Origin: Petrosia ficiformis | Taxonomy: Eukaryota > Porifera > Demospongiae > Haplosclerida > Petrosiidae | Direction of reading: 5' to 3' | Assembly: GCA_947044365.1 (NCBI GenBank) | Contig: OX345640.1 | Location: 8,367,088-8,431,087, forward strand | Length of the DNA: 64,000 nt | Shown: positions 49,801 to 62,489 of the stretch, in pieces | Position numbering within the stretch: the first letter of the stretch is position 1 | Layout of the letters: each line of letters opens with the position of its first letter | The notes under the pieces: model-generated | Databases searched by the model: none | Told to the model about the DNA's origin: nothing | Seen by the model: only the letters and a program-made list of their open reading frames with translations | Program-made: the position numbers and the translations under genes

Positions 49801-51121
49801 TGTTGTAACACAATACTACATGCGTCACATGATAAACATACTTATTACTTACCTGTACTACGAACAAGATGATCTCGTTGATTTTGAGTTGGTGGTGGAG
49901 TTCGTGATGGTGATTTCTCTGAATGTGTATTTGGTGGAGGTGATGTATATTCCGGGGGTGTGTCATTCAGTGACACATCAGGACTACAATTTTGGCATAA
50001 AATCTCTTCCTTATCATTATACGTTACAACTGTACCACTATGAATACCACCACTACATAGAGAGAAGATAAGATTGATAGATAGATAGATTGATAGATAG
50101 AATCGTATATAAACAAATAAATATATATATATATATATACTTACTGACAACGATCACAGGTGAAGCATTGTGGATGATAAGAATTGCCAAGAGCTGTAAT
50201 GACTCTTCCTTCTACAAAATCGCCACATGATTTACATTTTGTACCAAATAATTTATGATAATCTTTACTACAGAAATATTGATTGTTACGAGGAAAGTAA
50301 CCCCCAGATGCTAGGAGGGTACCACATTCTAAAGGAGAAGAACGAAAGGAAGAGGAGATAGTTAATGAGAGGAGATTGAAGAGAGGAAGAAGAGGAGACT
50401 AATGATGAGATGAAGAATATGAGCTATATCCCCATGGTAACAGTATATCAAAACAATAGAAGATTACTATCTTACCATGACATTTAAAACAATTAATATG
50501 AAAATGTTTATCCTGTACTTTCAATACTTCTCCAGTACAAGGAGTTCTACATGATGAACATATAATAGCTGGAAGAGAGAGGAAAATGTCAGTTTTCATG
50601 TGGGTGTGTAATTATTACATACCAAACATTTTTCAAATACCTGTATATAATAAATACTATTGTATTGTAATTATGTATATAGTGAAACCTCTCTATTGAG
50701 GACATCCTGAAATGAGGACACCTCTGTATTAAGGACACTTACAAATGTCCCAAAATGTGCTTTATAATATAAATTCACCCCTGAAACGAGGACACCCCTG
50801 TAATCAGGACACTTATATTTGTCCTAAGGCTGTCCGCAATAGAGAGGTCTCACTGTATATGTATATATATTTATATATACTTATAATGTACATATCAGCT
50901 ACTTACACTTACTCATATCTACTGCTCTCTCAGTATCCTTTCTTCTTAATGAATTTACTATAATATATATATATATAATTATATATATTTATATAATTAC
51001 ATTGAATTACAAACAAGTAAAAATTAACCATACATTTGATACTTGTAAAATTAATTAATATATCATATTACATAGTTATATTCCTTACTGATAGTTTAAA
51101 CGTTTCTTCTTGAGTTTAATC
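46895..51121 (-). CDS. Actin-binding LIM protein (abLIM/UNC-115 family), 5' end incomplete
   Basis: abLIM proteins couple actin to the cytoskeleton and to guidance signals. Fifteen exons (about 515 residues): 51089-51121, 50913-50957, 50476-50568, 50145-50328, 49853-50052, 49539-49738, 49446-49485, 49260-49386, 48874-48967, 48210-48297, 47630-47758, 47470-47514, 47340-47410, 47210-47287 and 46895-47010. There are four LIM domains: CSSCRTPCTGEVLKVQDKHF, CKSCGDFVEGRVITALGNSY, CAQCQESIRSAQSLIALNRH, and CETCQEYITGTVLE with AGDRHYHPSC. A Pro/Ser-rich spacer separates LIM2 and LIM3. The C-terminus is a villin headpiece (VYPLKDL, GVNRTKLEQHI, FFSVFGM, then ELKKKANLF and stop), which binds F-actin. 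Zinc ligands look complete. The segment before LIM1 (KLKKKRLNYQ, NSLRRKD) is basic; the exon with the start codon was not found before 51385. Confidence 0.92.
47875..48200. repeat. Imperfect ~100-bp repeats in abLIM intron
   Basis: Three degenerate units carry CCTATAGTAACCTCATC or a close variant, AATGAACTTA, and CTTTCTCATCCTTCCCT, near 47935, 48030 and 48130. Intronic, no coding potential. Confidence 0.55.
48366..48655. repeat. Direct ~85-bp duplication in abLIM intron
   Basis: A block from GAAATTATGGAGTATTATAG to AAACTCCCACATGAATTA (about 48368-48455) recurs with few changes at about 48570-48652. Confidence 0.75.
49030..49255. repeat. (CCAT)n degenerate tract in abLIM intron
   Basis: Interrupted CATCCATCTAT units ending just before the donor of exon 49260-49386. 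Confidence 0.85.
50680..50857. mobile_element. MITE with CAGTGAAACCTCTCTATT-type ends (pogo/Tigger-like)
   Basis: The left end reads AGTGAAACCTCTCTATTGAG; the right end is the reverse complement of CAGTGAGACCTCTCTATTGC. GAGGACACC motifs recur inside. The ends abut TA dinucleotides. This terminus type is typical of Tc1/mariner-superfamily MITEs. Intronic in abLIM. Confidence 0.7.
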
Positions 51122-51190
51122 CTGAAAAGAAGAGATATAATAATACAGTTATCACTTGTTTACAACAAAACTACAAGTATCCGTATAATT

Positions 51191-51250
51191 CCGTATACTA
51201 TGTTTAGACCACGCCTTTAAGGTGTGGCTAGGGCGTGGTCTAGTATACGG
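51191..51250. repeat. Palindromic hairpin in the abLIM / isomerase spacer
   Basis: CCGTATACTA at one end and TAGTATACGG at the other, with AGACCACGCC against GGGCGTGGTC inside, separated by a short loop. It could be a decayed foldback element or a promoter hairpin. It lies between the abLIM 5' exons (-) and the isomerase-like gene (+). Confidence 0.7.
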
Positions 51251-51385
51251 CCGTATATCTTTGGTTATAGCCACGCCTACAAAAAGGAGTGGCTGAGTTC
51301 TGCAGAGAAAGAAGTAAGGTATGCATATAATATTGCTCAACCATTTTCTCAATTAATATTAAAGGTTTGAATCTCAATTATCAAG

Positions 51386-52600
51386 ATGGCTATCATATCC
51401 TCCGTTGCAAAAGATTCAATCTTGCAAGTACTTCAAAAACAAAATGGTGTCATTTTTGCATCCCCAGCATTTGTAGGACGTGGGATTTATGCTGGACGTG
51501 GTATCATAGCCAAGAATACTGATTTTGTCCCATCTATGGTAGACGACAGAGGTTACTTACCTGTTGAATGGTGGATAATGTCTAAAACAATTGCAAAGAA
51601 TCCAATTCCTCTTGATAATGAAGGAGTAACCTCACTAATTATTAATGATTCAACAATCCCTCTTCCAAAAGCATTGGAGGTAGCTGAGAATGAATTGATG
51701 GGAAAGTATTCAAAAACATGGCCGCTGACAAAAGTACTCGATATTGGTGGACCACCCAAGACTCCTAAATATTCTCTTCTAGGTGGATCAGTAGAACCTG
51801 AGATACCTCCAATCCCTTGTCATGTACATGCTGGAGAGGTTGTGGGTGGAGCTTGTGTAGGACATGGAAAAACGGAAGCATATTTTTTTCCTCCTGTTGA
51901 TGTTCCTCCTTATAATTTGCCATTGGGCCATGTAAAAACACGTTTGGGATTAAAACCCAGTACAACGAAGTCAGAATTCTTGAATGCATTAAATAAATTT
52001 GGTATATGTGATGATATGTATTCATTGCTGAATGAATATCCGATTAATCCTTTGGAGACTTGGTTTGTTGAGGAACGCATTGTGCATGCCCCTGGTCCTT
52101 GGCCAACATTTGAAATTCAGAGACCACAGGACGACTACAATCTCCTTGCTTGGCAGTTGGGGCAGGAGGTACCCACGTCTGATTTGGAATCATTGAGGGA
52201 TGATCACCATCTCAAAGGGCTTGTTGATGTGGAGTCGTTGATGAAGAATACAATTAATTGGGATGCCAATACCGATTCTAATTTCAAAGACACTTGGTGG
52301 AAAAAATGCGAAAAGATCTCTGAAGGTCCTTGGGGGTTTAAATTACGCCTATTTTACCGTATATTTTATGGTGAGGGTTTTATTATTTGTCCTGGACAGA
52401 CATACACCAGGGAGAAAGATGAAAGACCTTATGCTGGTATAATATGGAGTGGAGATGGTCAAGTGAATGACTTATCCTTCAACATGGATGACAATAACAA
52501 ACGAGAATTTCTTGTTACTCCAAACTCATCTGTCCAGTTTACCAATACTAGTAATGAACTGGATTTAATGATATTCACAGTATTTCCTATGAGCATATAG
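51386..52600 (+). CDS. Intronless class I phosphomannose isomerase-like cupin protein
   Basis: A 404-residue single-exon ORF starting MAIISSVAKDS. The second half follows the class I mannose-6-phosphate isomerase plan: a metal-binding CHVHAGE, then GKTEAYFFPP (compare GKTEMWY in bacterial ManA), TRLGLKPSTTKSEFLNAL, MYSLLNEYPI, and RIVHAPGP followed by FEIQRPQDDYNLLAW. In true enzymes zinc is held by Gln/His, Glu and His at these positions, and all have a counterpart here. A C-terminal segment (ERPYAGIIWSGDGQV..FLVTPNSSVQF) looks like a second cupin. The N-terminal 130 residues match nothing I recall. The family converts mannose-6-phosphate to fructose-6-phosphate, but divergence makes a related sugar-binding role possible. 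It is the only long intronless gene here and less AT-rich than its surroundings, which fits retroposition or transfer from bacteria. Confidence 0.75.
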   Translation: MAIISSVAKDSILQVLQKQNGVIFASPAFVGRGIYAGRGIIAKNTDFVPSMVDDRGYLPVEWWIMSKTIAKNPIPLDNEGVTSLIINDSTIPLPKALEVAENELMGKYSKTWPLTKVLDIGGPPKTPKYSLLGGSVEPEIPPIPCHVHAGEVVGGACVGHGKTEAYFFPPVDVPPYNLPLGHVKTRLGLKPSTTKSEFLNALNKFGICDDMYSLLNEYPINPLETWFVEERIVHAPGPWPTFEIQRPQDDYNLLAWQLGQEVPTSDLESLRDDHHLKGLVDVESLMKNTINWDANTDSNFKDTWWKKCEKISEGPWGFKLRLFYRIFYGEGFIICPGQTYTREKDERPYAGIIWSGDGQVNDLSFNMDDNNKREFLVTPNSSVQFTNTSNELDLMIFTVFPMSI

Positions 52601-52912
52601 TTATTGGTTTTATACCTCTGATAATTTTTTTGTGTGTACCCACAAATTATTAATTGTTATAACTGCTAAAGAACTGATAATCCCTACATAAAAGCTAGCC
52701 TCAAAAAAAAACTTACACATGATTATGAAGACAATTATCTTAGTGCCATACAAAATCTACATAAACCACATTGTGTGTTAAATACATGTATTATGAGACA
52801 CTATTCCTAACCAAACATTCTATTTATAGACACACACACAACATCATATTCATTATTGTCTAGTGAGACTGTGAGTGTAGTGTTAGTAATAGATTGTGTT
52901 TGTGTGTTAAGC
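52601..52912. other. Convergent spacer between isomerase-like and PARP14-like genes
   Basis: About 310 bp of AT-rich sequence that should hold both 3' untranslated regions. No other feature seen. Confidence 0.5.
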
Positions 52913-55900
52913 TTATTTTTTGAAAGTTATCCAGTATTTAGGATATGCTTGAGAGTCTTTCATAGCTACAAATATTGTAGGATTGTTTTCGTTTTCTACT
53001 AGTGTGTCATATAGTATCTGAAAAAAAAGGTAATGAATGTTAGTACACATGAGATATGAGAAAGCAACAACAACAAGGTATGTACATAAATTATATATAT
53101 TTAAATTAATTATAATATAAATATATATATCGTGTTATAAATGAAAGAGCATGGAGGGATGTCTAAACTGAAAAAGCACAGAAACAAGATTGGAGTGGTA
53201 CCTTAGCAACAAAATTAAACTAACCACTTCCCACATAACAAACTTACATAAGTATCACTTGTGTCGTTTTTACTCTAGTTACACTTTATGTAGGGTTGTA
53301 ATGTGGAAGTGGTCAGTTTAGTCACTTGTTACTAAGGCACCAGCCCAATCATGTTTCTATGCTTTTTCAGTTCTGATATCCTTACACGCTCCTTCAATTT
53401 TCAAAATTGTTTTCATTATTTTTTATTTAAAACCAATTCAATTTTTTGCAGCACAAGCACAATTATGAGGCTTGTTCTGTATAAAAGTAAATCATGTTTT
53501 ATATATTATTGTTATACTTAATGTATTGGGAAATGAATATATCTGGAAATGAAGCAAACGTAAAGTGTATAATTCAAATTTTCTGGCTGTTTATAGACGA
53601 AATTTTTGCTACTAATAATAGAAACTATTCGCTATTATAAATAGAAAATCACATCTCACCCTCACAGCTAAACCACAAAGATTGTATAATATGTAATGTA
53701 AGCACTAACTTTCCAATACACTGTAGTACATATTATTTGTCATGCGGTAGCAAGTTATAGTATTTTAACTTTCTCTCTACATGTTAGCCAGTAACCAATA
53801 GCTCTAGTTATGTGTTGTGTTATGCTAGCATTTATCTATAGTCTATATCTCTATGAACTAATGTTGGATGTAACTTTAAATTCAATAACTACATAACTTT
53901 CATTAAAGGTGAGTGTTTGAACAGTACGACACAACATAAGTGAACAATACAGTACTACAGGTAGCACCCAGCTAAACGTATATTTGCATTTTCAGGAGAT
54001 TCAACTATTTTCACTAACCTGTGGATTGTTTGGTAGAGAAGGTGGAACCTTCATTATTTTGTTGCCTTTAGTATATTTACCAACCAATAGAGAACACACT
54101 AGTATATGCTTGTGTCCATTCTTATCCGGTTCAGAGTATTTGTCTTGTACTGAATATGAAGCATTTAGAGCAAAGTAGACACCTTTACCATAATGAGCAG
54201 CTGAAGGGAAGAAGTAAGTAAACTTACATACATGTACAGTTCAATTCACTACACCAGACTACAAAACACAGCACCTAGCACAATGGAGCCACTGCTTGCA
54301 CTACACCACAATTATCTTACCATTAGCTTCAGCAGCAAAGCTTCTGTTAAATCCTTGTGAACATATCGGCATTACAGAGCTTTCTTGAGTTCCATGAAAT
54401 AGTAGCTTTTCTTTTACAACTCCAGGACCATGAATCGCCTCCCACGAGGTTTTCAGAGAATGGTATCTTGTATACTCGGCAGGATTCTGGATTCGTTGGA
54501 CTTTTATTATTGCATATTTTTGACCCCCAAGTGTTGTCAGAAATCGATCTGTGGCTTCTACATATTCATGATCAGTACGAGGAACATCAACAAAATGAAC
54601 AATTTTAGGATTTCCTCGGCTATCGTTTGGTTGTGGACTCCATCCATGTGGATAATCTGAAACAGATAATAATTATACTTATTAATTTGATAATTATACA
54701 CACTTAACACTTACCCATTTGCATTTTTCTATCCCTGAAAACGTTTCTCTTTATTCCAAACTCATCTCTCTCCTCCATTGCATTAAGATTCACAGTCACC
54801 CAGACACCATCCGCCATAACTTCTACCACACTCTGCTTTCGTTTGTAAGCCACTTCCAGCTGCATGGCAACCTCATTAGAATACAATTCCCGTATCCCAC
54901 CAAAATCTTTCTCTGTATACCACTCGTATAACTGTAACTCATTAACAAGCTTTGATAGCTCAAACTTCTTCAATTGAATACGATTACACACTTTTTCCAC
55001 TGATAGTTCCTCTCCAGTCATCAAAACTCGTTCCATCTCAGGTTGATATTCCACCTCAACACCTTGCTCTTCACCTAATTTTACCATTTCCTCACAATCT
55101 GACCCCTGAAACAGTTTCGTTATATCCCCAAGATCTACCATATCCATTACAATGCATTCATTTATGAAACCTCTCAGCTGTTTCTCAACGATAGTCAGAG
55201 TTTCTGGAACGACACCATATATTTGAAAACTAACGGAACATTTTTTGAAAACTGGTTTAGCAGGAAGATGAGTAAAATAGGAACCTCCACGTGGTCTGGT
55301 ATCTTTAGGTTGTGAAGAGTGCACCATTACATGGTTCCCTTTTGCTACTGAAGAGCCAGGTTGTTTGAAATATTCGAGAAAGAATTGCAGGAATTCATCA
55401 TGTATTTTCTTGTCATACACCACAATATGGACCTCTTTCAAATACTTCGGATTGGTTTTCATAAAATCGCTAATGGCACTAAACATTGGTTCACCTGACT
55501 CTTGGATTGTGTAATTACCTATTCCAAGACAGAATGCTGGAAATGAGATTGAAATTTGACGATCGTCTTCAGCCATTTCCAAACTATTGCGCACTACCTT
55601 TCGTAAAAGTGCTGTCTCAGAAGATTTTGGAGGAATCCCTTTGACTTTACCAGGGACATGTGCATGATATACTTTATCACATCGCAGCATCCCACTTGCA
55701 CCAGTTGGCATTACGACACCATCAGAAAGAAACACGCCATTGCTTACTAAACTGGAACATGTTAATTGTAATTCAGGACCTGCTTTCTCATGTATAGCTT
55801 TGGTGATCTGGTTAGCATCCTTTTTCATATCAACAGATGTGCTGTTTACAATCACCTCTGTTTGCTCATCTGCAATGCTCCCATTAATAACTTCAATTTT

Positions 55901-58900
55901 CATGGACCCCAAAACTATATCTCTTGCACCACTTGTACCACCAGAAACTGGTCTCGAGGAGGTTTCTAGTTTAGAAACCTGTTCAACTCTTCGCTTGTAC
56001 TCATCAAAGAAATCTTTTTCATCGGAGTCTCGATAAACAACGAAATGGAAACATGTAATAGCTGTGGGGTGTCGATAGTGAAATGATACAACTTCTTCAA
56101 ACAGTATACTAGCCGAGAAATTAGGAGGGTAGCCAAGATTAGCCACGCCCAAACACGGTATGGCAATGGAAGTGTGCCCATTATCCTTAGCTGTTAGGAG
56201 AATATTCTGGATGGTTTTACGAAAACTCTAAAGTAGAAAACAAGATGGCACAATAAATATACAGAAGTATATTAAATAAACATACAAATCATGTTTATAG
56301 CTAAGAATACCACACAACTATCTCATTAAAGAATACAATACATGATCACTGATTATATTTGTGTACATCTTAAAGAACGATTCACTCACCCTACGACAAT
56401 CTTTCTCAATATACTTCTCCAGAGAAATATGATAAATAGCCTTTGCTTTGGTATTATTAGCACTAGTAACAGCTACTTTACCAGGTTGAAGTGTCCCTTC
56501 AGCTTTAATATACTCCTGAACTTCATCCATTAACTTCTTTCCACATTTTCTCTTGAACATATTGGAAAGGGCTCCCGTGCTGAAATCCATTTCAGGACCA
56601 GTAGAGTTGATATAAACATCAGCCTGCATATACAACCACAGAATTATTATAGACTGATAGCATTGTATGTACATAATTATTATGTATATTGGTATTAAGT
56701 ATATATATTTATAAAAATGACATACCTGTACATCGAGAATGTTTCCTTTAGTGATCTTTATGACTCTCTTGAGAGACTCGACATCTCCTCGTTGCCTAGT
56801 AACACTTGGAAGAGGAATATGGCCAGTCTGAGGACGAACATGGTGTATAGAATAGCCCGAATCTCTCATCATCTCTTCAAACACACTCTTGTGGTTTGGA
56901 TCATCAATGAATAGCTTTACAGTGAAATCTGAGTACATTCCAAGATTTGTGCTCGATAGAGTGGAGATCAAGGCTTGGGCATATATCTCAGGAGGGTAGT
57001 TTAGAGGGGCAGAGGTGAGAGGTGTGATAACTATATCCGAGTTATTTTGGCATGTGTCTTCCAACAGCTTGTAAGTTGCTGTTTCTATAGTTCGCTGTAC
57101 ATTCTGACGATTGTTTGCTGAATATTTCGGCACTACGACATGACATATCTCACTACACTTCAAATTACCAACATAATGGGTCTTGTGGACAGTAGCTGTA
57201 AAAAGCCTTCGGTTCAAACTGGATTCAAAATCATTCCTTACTTCTTGTCCACCTTCGCAACTTAAAGACATCAATACAGGCTCATTAAAAGTGGGTGTCT
57301 CTGTTATGAATGTTGCTATGGCATCACACTTCATCTTAGCAAAGTCACCCTGATATATTAGCACTCGAATGCCATTAGGAGAGGTAGCATTGACTTCACG
57401 ATGTGGAGCATTTGGAATATCTTGTTGAGTACCTTGTCGTCCAAACTGTGGCTTGAGAGGTGTGGTTTCTTGTACTTCATATTTTACAACAACTTTATGA
57501 CTGCGCTGTAACTCGTGACATTTTGTGCCAAGCATTCCCTTCTCCATAACCTTCTGTAAACCAGGTTGAGGTGGTATTTTTACTTCTTTACACTCAACTT
57601 CAACTACTAGTAGTTGAAGTAGACCCTTGATGTCTTCAATAGCCTTTACATTGCCTTGGAGACCAATAAAAACTTCCCTAGCATCTTCGTTTGCCTCAGG
57701 AAGTGTCAGGACTAACTTACGTTGCTCTGCTACCTTTTTCACAGCAAGAAGCTTATCATTACGATGATTAACAATTACTTGCCACTTAGGACCATTGACT
57801 ACAAACTCATCGGAAACGTTATTCTGAGTATCAAGAAACTCTGATACTTCATTAACAGCATTTGGTAGATCATCCTCGTTTCCCAAAACGGTCACCCACT
57901 CACCTGATGAGCTAATGGAAATAAAATGCTTGCTAGTCAGAGTTTCAACTAGAGTTTTCCATTCTTGACTGGACGAAATACCTAGCTTATGAGTAGGAAG
58001 GGGGATCTTACGTTCTCTAATTAGAGATTCAAATTTTCGTTTAGCCACAGCAAGGGATACGGAATCGGATGACATGATACAGACCTGACGAGTAAACTCA
58101 TCTTTCTGGTCAATTTTCTCAAACACGTAAAAGACACTGCCTGCTACATCACCTAAGCTCTGAGTAATTTTAGTCTTTGCTTTACGATTAGACAGCAATC
58201 TATGAGCTGTTTGAGTAAGAAGAACATAATCTGTGTGCGTTTCAGCTATTTTTTCATGAGCAATCTTCTGGGCAAGGTCAAGAGATTGTTTAACTCCATG
58301 TATACTAATTTTCCCTGGTGTGTCTTGATCTTTCTTAATAGTGACTGGAGGATTTATAGCGTCTATTTCTCTTTTGGCAAATTTAAGTAAATACTCAATT
58401 AATCTCGGTGAATGTTGTAACTCAATAGTGACTTCCACCTCCTGTACTACAATATTATTAATAGCTTCGACTGCTTCATTAATGGTAACCGAACAACCAC
58501 CCATCTTGAGAACCCCTTCATTGATAGTATAATACAGATCTGCATGAAATTCTTGAAGCGTAACGAGATATTCTAATACTACCTTCCGTCCATTGTCCTC
58601 CAGTGGAATCTCAGCTTGTTTGAAATCTTGCTTGTGTTTGGTAAGCATATCTTTTACCTTCTCACTCCACTTTTCTGTTTCATGAGCTAGACGAAATGGA
58701 CGTACCTCCAGTGACCCTTTCTCAATATGACACTCGCCATGTATCTTTATAAGATCATTATTTAGTTCAGTTAGTATATGCATCATATAGTTCCCCATTC
58801 CATGTGGTATCTGTTCACGATGAGATATCACTTGGTAAATGGGTAGTTCTGGTATTGTTGATTTCACCGTCTTCGTGTTGGAATAAAGAACTTCTGGATG

Positions 58901-61900
58901 GGGTACTTTCTCTGGTGTGTTTGATCGAGGTCGAGGAGGAAGTGGGGGAGGTTGATCGGGTGAGTCAGTTTCCTCTATTTCAGCTAGGACTGGATGATAT
59001 GATGTGATTTTGAGATTGTGAGTTCCAATGATGTGTTCAGGTGTCTTGAGAATATCCAGACCTATGTTAATATTAATTGATATATCTGACCATTCGTTAT
59101 ATCTATCTATTTATTCAAACACTAACACACCAGCTAGCTATTTATATCTACCTATCTATTATCAAAAAGGAATTTAACGTACCCTTTTCATCAGTGAATG
59201 TCACAATGAATTGTCCTTGTCCCTTTTCTTCAACACGTACATCACTATCTTTACAGTATTTCATACAATACATTTTAACAGCAAAATGACTTAGTTTCTC
59301 TGGAGCTCTGATTAGGACGCATGAAGAAGACTGCAAAGGTTGTATATTGAGAGTTGAGTCCTTGAAAGGATGTTGTCTAAGTTTCTCGTGTAAAGGTGTG
59401 ATATCTAGAAGGAATAAAATAAATTACAGTAACGAATATGTTTGTGTTTATGCAATAACTATTGTCTTTAATAATTCTGTTTGACATTTAATTCCTAACT
59501 GTCTGACTGAATATATCAGCTACTCAGACAATACATTTAATGGGTTCTAAAGATAAACAGGATTGTACAAAAGTGGAATTCTAATTAACAACTATAGTAC
59601 ACTCATGCCACACACATACGTACCTATAGCTTCTACCATTTCTACAAGTGCTAATGATCCTTTAATTTTGATATCTTTACACTTTTTACTGGTCATGAAT
59701 TCCAGATACAACTCTAACTCATATTTCTCAGTTCCTTCAGGAAGATTCCTTACAACAAGGGTACTTCGAAAGTTTGCTGTAAGTTTCTTTCGTGGGAGTG
59801 GTTTAGGAGGGATGGTATCAGAGGAGTTGAGATTGCCTGGAAAACAAGTGTGACTATAAACAACTGGACATGTTATACATTAGTCAACTGACATTAATAT
59901 TTCTATTAAGATGATAGCATATGTCACTTACTACTCATAGATGAGGCGCGAGGTTTAATAGTATATTTTGTTGCTACTCCAGGAGGTAGGGAAACTTCTG
60001 AGTCATGTCTGCTTACATATCTGTTCATTGGAGATGGGTCTGATGAACGGTGTAGTAGAGTTGGGTGTGTAGAGTCGGGAACTGCCGAGAACTCCAATGT
60101 TCTTCCAAAGAATGATGTTGTGGGTGGGGCTTGAGCAATTTGCTTAGCAACTATACATGAATGAATTTATAAGTTAATATACTGACCACATAACATCTGT
60201 CTATCTGTCCACAATCATAAATAGAATGATAAAAAAAACTTTACTATCTATGTTATTATATATCTGATAGATAACAAAGATACTTATATAAATAATGACA
60301 TACATATACACACACATAATATCTTTCATATTCATATACATACGTTGCTTATCTCTGAATTTCACAGTAGCTATGTCTTCATGAACCTCACAAGAAAGTG
60401 GGGGTGTCTTTGTTGTGTTCTTGAGGTACATAGCAAAGGCTTGTTGCACTCCTTGAAACTCAGTGGGTAGTCCTCGTACAACAAGAACATGAGGACGAGG
60501 ATCTGGTACCTCAATGTTCTCTGCAATGGTGTATTTAACTGGATGACCACACAATGTACCGTTATCAGGAGGGTTGTCAATGAGTGAAGAAACGGCTATG
60601 AAAAGAGGAAAGAATCAATAATCATCTTAATGGATCTATTAATCACTTGTCTGTAATACTTACATTTTGCATCCTTAAATTTGCAGTATGCACAGTTTCC
60701 TTCCACAACACACTCCAACATTTCATGTTTTATATTCTTGAACATAAATGTCAACTGCATCTTTATCACATCTGATGATAAATCACTTGGGAGATTCTCT
60801 ATCAATAAGTTACAAGGTGCAGCTAGTGGTTCGGGTGCTAATGAGGGGACGTTTCGCAGTGGTATGGGAGAAACCTCAATAGCAGATCCAAGTAAAGTAG
60901 TAGGAGGAAGGTTCATAACAACAGAGATTCCTTTAAATGAAACATATATACCATTAATATTTATTACAGGGATATCCCCTTACCATCCTCTTGAATAAAT
61001 GTAACATATCCAATATCACCCTCTACTAAACACTGCTTAACTTTTAAATAATATGGTGGCTGAGTGAAACGAAACATCAATGCATTCTTAGACAAAGCCT
61101 CATTCAGTGGTTCACCCAAACCAGTAACTTTCAAAGCATGAGGTTCATCAAACCAGATCAGATTCTGTTGATGAAGTGACTCTAGAACTAGTGATGGTGG
61201 CTCATCTTTTACTACTGATGCTTCTATGAACTCAATTACTTGTCGTTTCATTTTGTGTTGCTTACACAACAAAAAAGGTAGATCTATGTGTGTGTGTGTG
61301 TGTGTGTGAAAATAAACATGTAAAAATTGTTTTAAAATAATTATTATTATAATTGTTATTTTAAGTTTTGTCAGCAGAAAAAGGTTAATTGTATTCATAG
61401 TTTTTAATTTTAATTTCTCGGAAATGGCAAACGCTATTCATAATGTCCACTATTTTTTTTTAATTTTAAGAAGTGGTACTATATATATACTGAAATGCTA
61501 CATGAAGGTTCTAACTCCTGACTAAGTTGAACATACATAAGACAGACAGACAAACAAACAGACAGACAGACCGACAAACAGATTCTATATCTAACCTGTG
61601 GGATCATTCAGTTCTATACTAGCAGACATATCCTCTTCGCTAAAGTCAATATTACATGTTTCTATTTCTATTCCATCCAAATAACTCTCAATACTTTCTG
61701 TAGTAACACCCTGAGGTAGATCCTTTATAAGAACAACAGGATGATCATTAGGATAGTGTTCCCATGTCCTAATAACAGGAACGTCATTGTTTTTAATCCT
61801 GAAAGAGTGGTCTTGTGGCACTTCTGTGTTATTAGATGAGTCAAGTGAATGTATTAAGTTATTTGATGAATTTGATTGTCAACAATACTTTCGAGTTCTA

Positions 61901-62248
61901 GTTTTGTGACAATCAGTGCTAAATTAATAGCACTAAATTAACAGTATTAATTATAGGGGCCCATTTAAACTTACATATACCATATAAACACAGTTTAACA
62001 CATAATATACAAATTCACAATGTCATTCAAATTATATAATTACCTGCTTCATCTAATTTCACTGTCACCAACACTTGGTCTCCTATCATCCTCATCTTCA
62101 CAACTCTCACACCTCCCACTAACTCCACAGCCTCCCTAATATCACCCTCACCTACCATACTGGGTACATTCTGCAAAAGAAGTGTTTGCATTTCTTCTTC
62201 ATTCAGGATCTCCCAACTAGAACTATCATTACGAGAGCCTGTCGCCAT
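52913..62248 (-). CDS. PARP14-like mono-ADP-ribosyltransferase (RRM-like repeats, three macrodomains, WWE, PARP)
   Basis: Fourteen exons give about 2203 residues: 62044-62248, 61596-61823, 60984-61283, 60664-60930, 60344-60595, 59932-60150, 59624-59836, 59183-59404, 56726-59061, 56390-56623, 54715-56227, 54321-54656, 54019-54200 and 52913-53017. Exons 1-8 encode serial RRM-like repeats (VLVVRGLPTEFQG, NLLIENLPSDLSS, TLVVRNLPEG). Exon 9 adds KH-like repeats and a degenerate macrodomain (IRVLIYQGDFAKMKCDAIA). A second macrodomain (ADVYINSTGPEMDFSTGAL..AIPCLGVANLGYP) and a third (MKIEVINGSIADEQTEVIVN) follow, then WWE (YEWYTEKDFG) and the PARP fold (LLFHGTQESS, GKGVYFALNASYS, FVAMKDSQAYPKYWITF). 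The His and Tyr of the NAD site are present. Where PARP1 has Glu there is an Ile by my alignment, predicting mono-ADP-ribosylation as in PARP10/14. In vertebrates PARP14 acts in interferon and antiviral responses. Confidence 0.92.
53147..53391. mobile_element. Foldback MITE with ~90-bp inverted arms
   Basis: The left arm (about 53147-53237) carries AAACTGAAAAAGCACAGAAAC, TTAGCAACAA and CCACTTCCCACAT. The right arm (about 53301-53391) is its reverse complement with roughly 20% mismatch. The loop is about 60 bp. It sits in the last intron of the PARP14-like gene and would make a long transcript hairpin. The rest of that intron (53018-54018) shows nothing else. Confidence 0.85.
61258..61330. repeat. 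(GT)n microsatellite beside a PARP14-like acceptor
   Basis: About ten TG units (61287-61308) lie directly upstream, in transcript sense, of the acceptor of exon 60984-61283. In the transcript they read as CA repeats. Confidence 0.8.
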
Positions 62249-62489
62249 ATGTGTGCCGGGCTCTTTGCAGAACCAAACCAAAGTGCTGAGAACACAAAAA
62301 TTGTGTAGGGATGTCCCCTGACTACATAACTGGTCCGCCTTTCTTTCCAGTCAAAGACCACTTCCTTGCTGCAAAATAAAAGAAGAGGGACTCTACTATT
62401 TAAAACTATACTATAGTGCCTGCAATTAGTGAACTGGTAAATCTTAAATGATATGTTTTAATTATCTATTATCAAGGTTTTTGCAGAGA
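62249..62489. promoter_or_regulatory. Short divergent promoter between two macrodomain genes
   Basis: Only about 240 bp separates the PARP14-like start (-) from the start of the plus-strand macrodomain gene, so both likely share a bidirectional promoter. The plus-strand ATG follows TTTTTTGCAG, an acceptor-like sequence, so a leader intron is possible and the true spacer could be different. Confidence 0.5.

Noticed and set aside
51552..52025. Minus-strand frames opposite the isomerase-like gene
   Set aside because: Shadows of the plus-strand coding sequence, without family similarity or splice signals.
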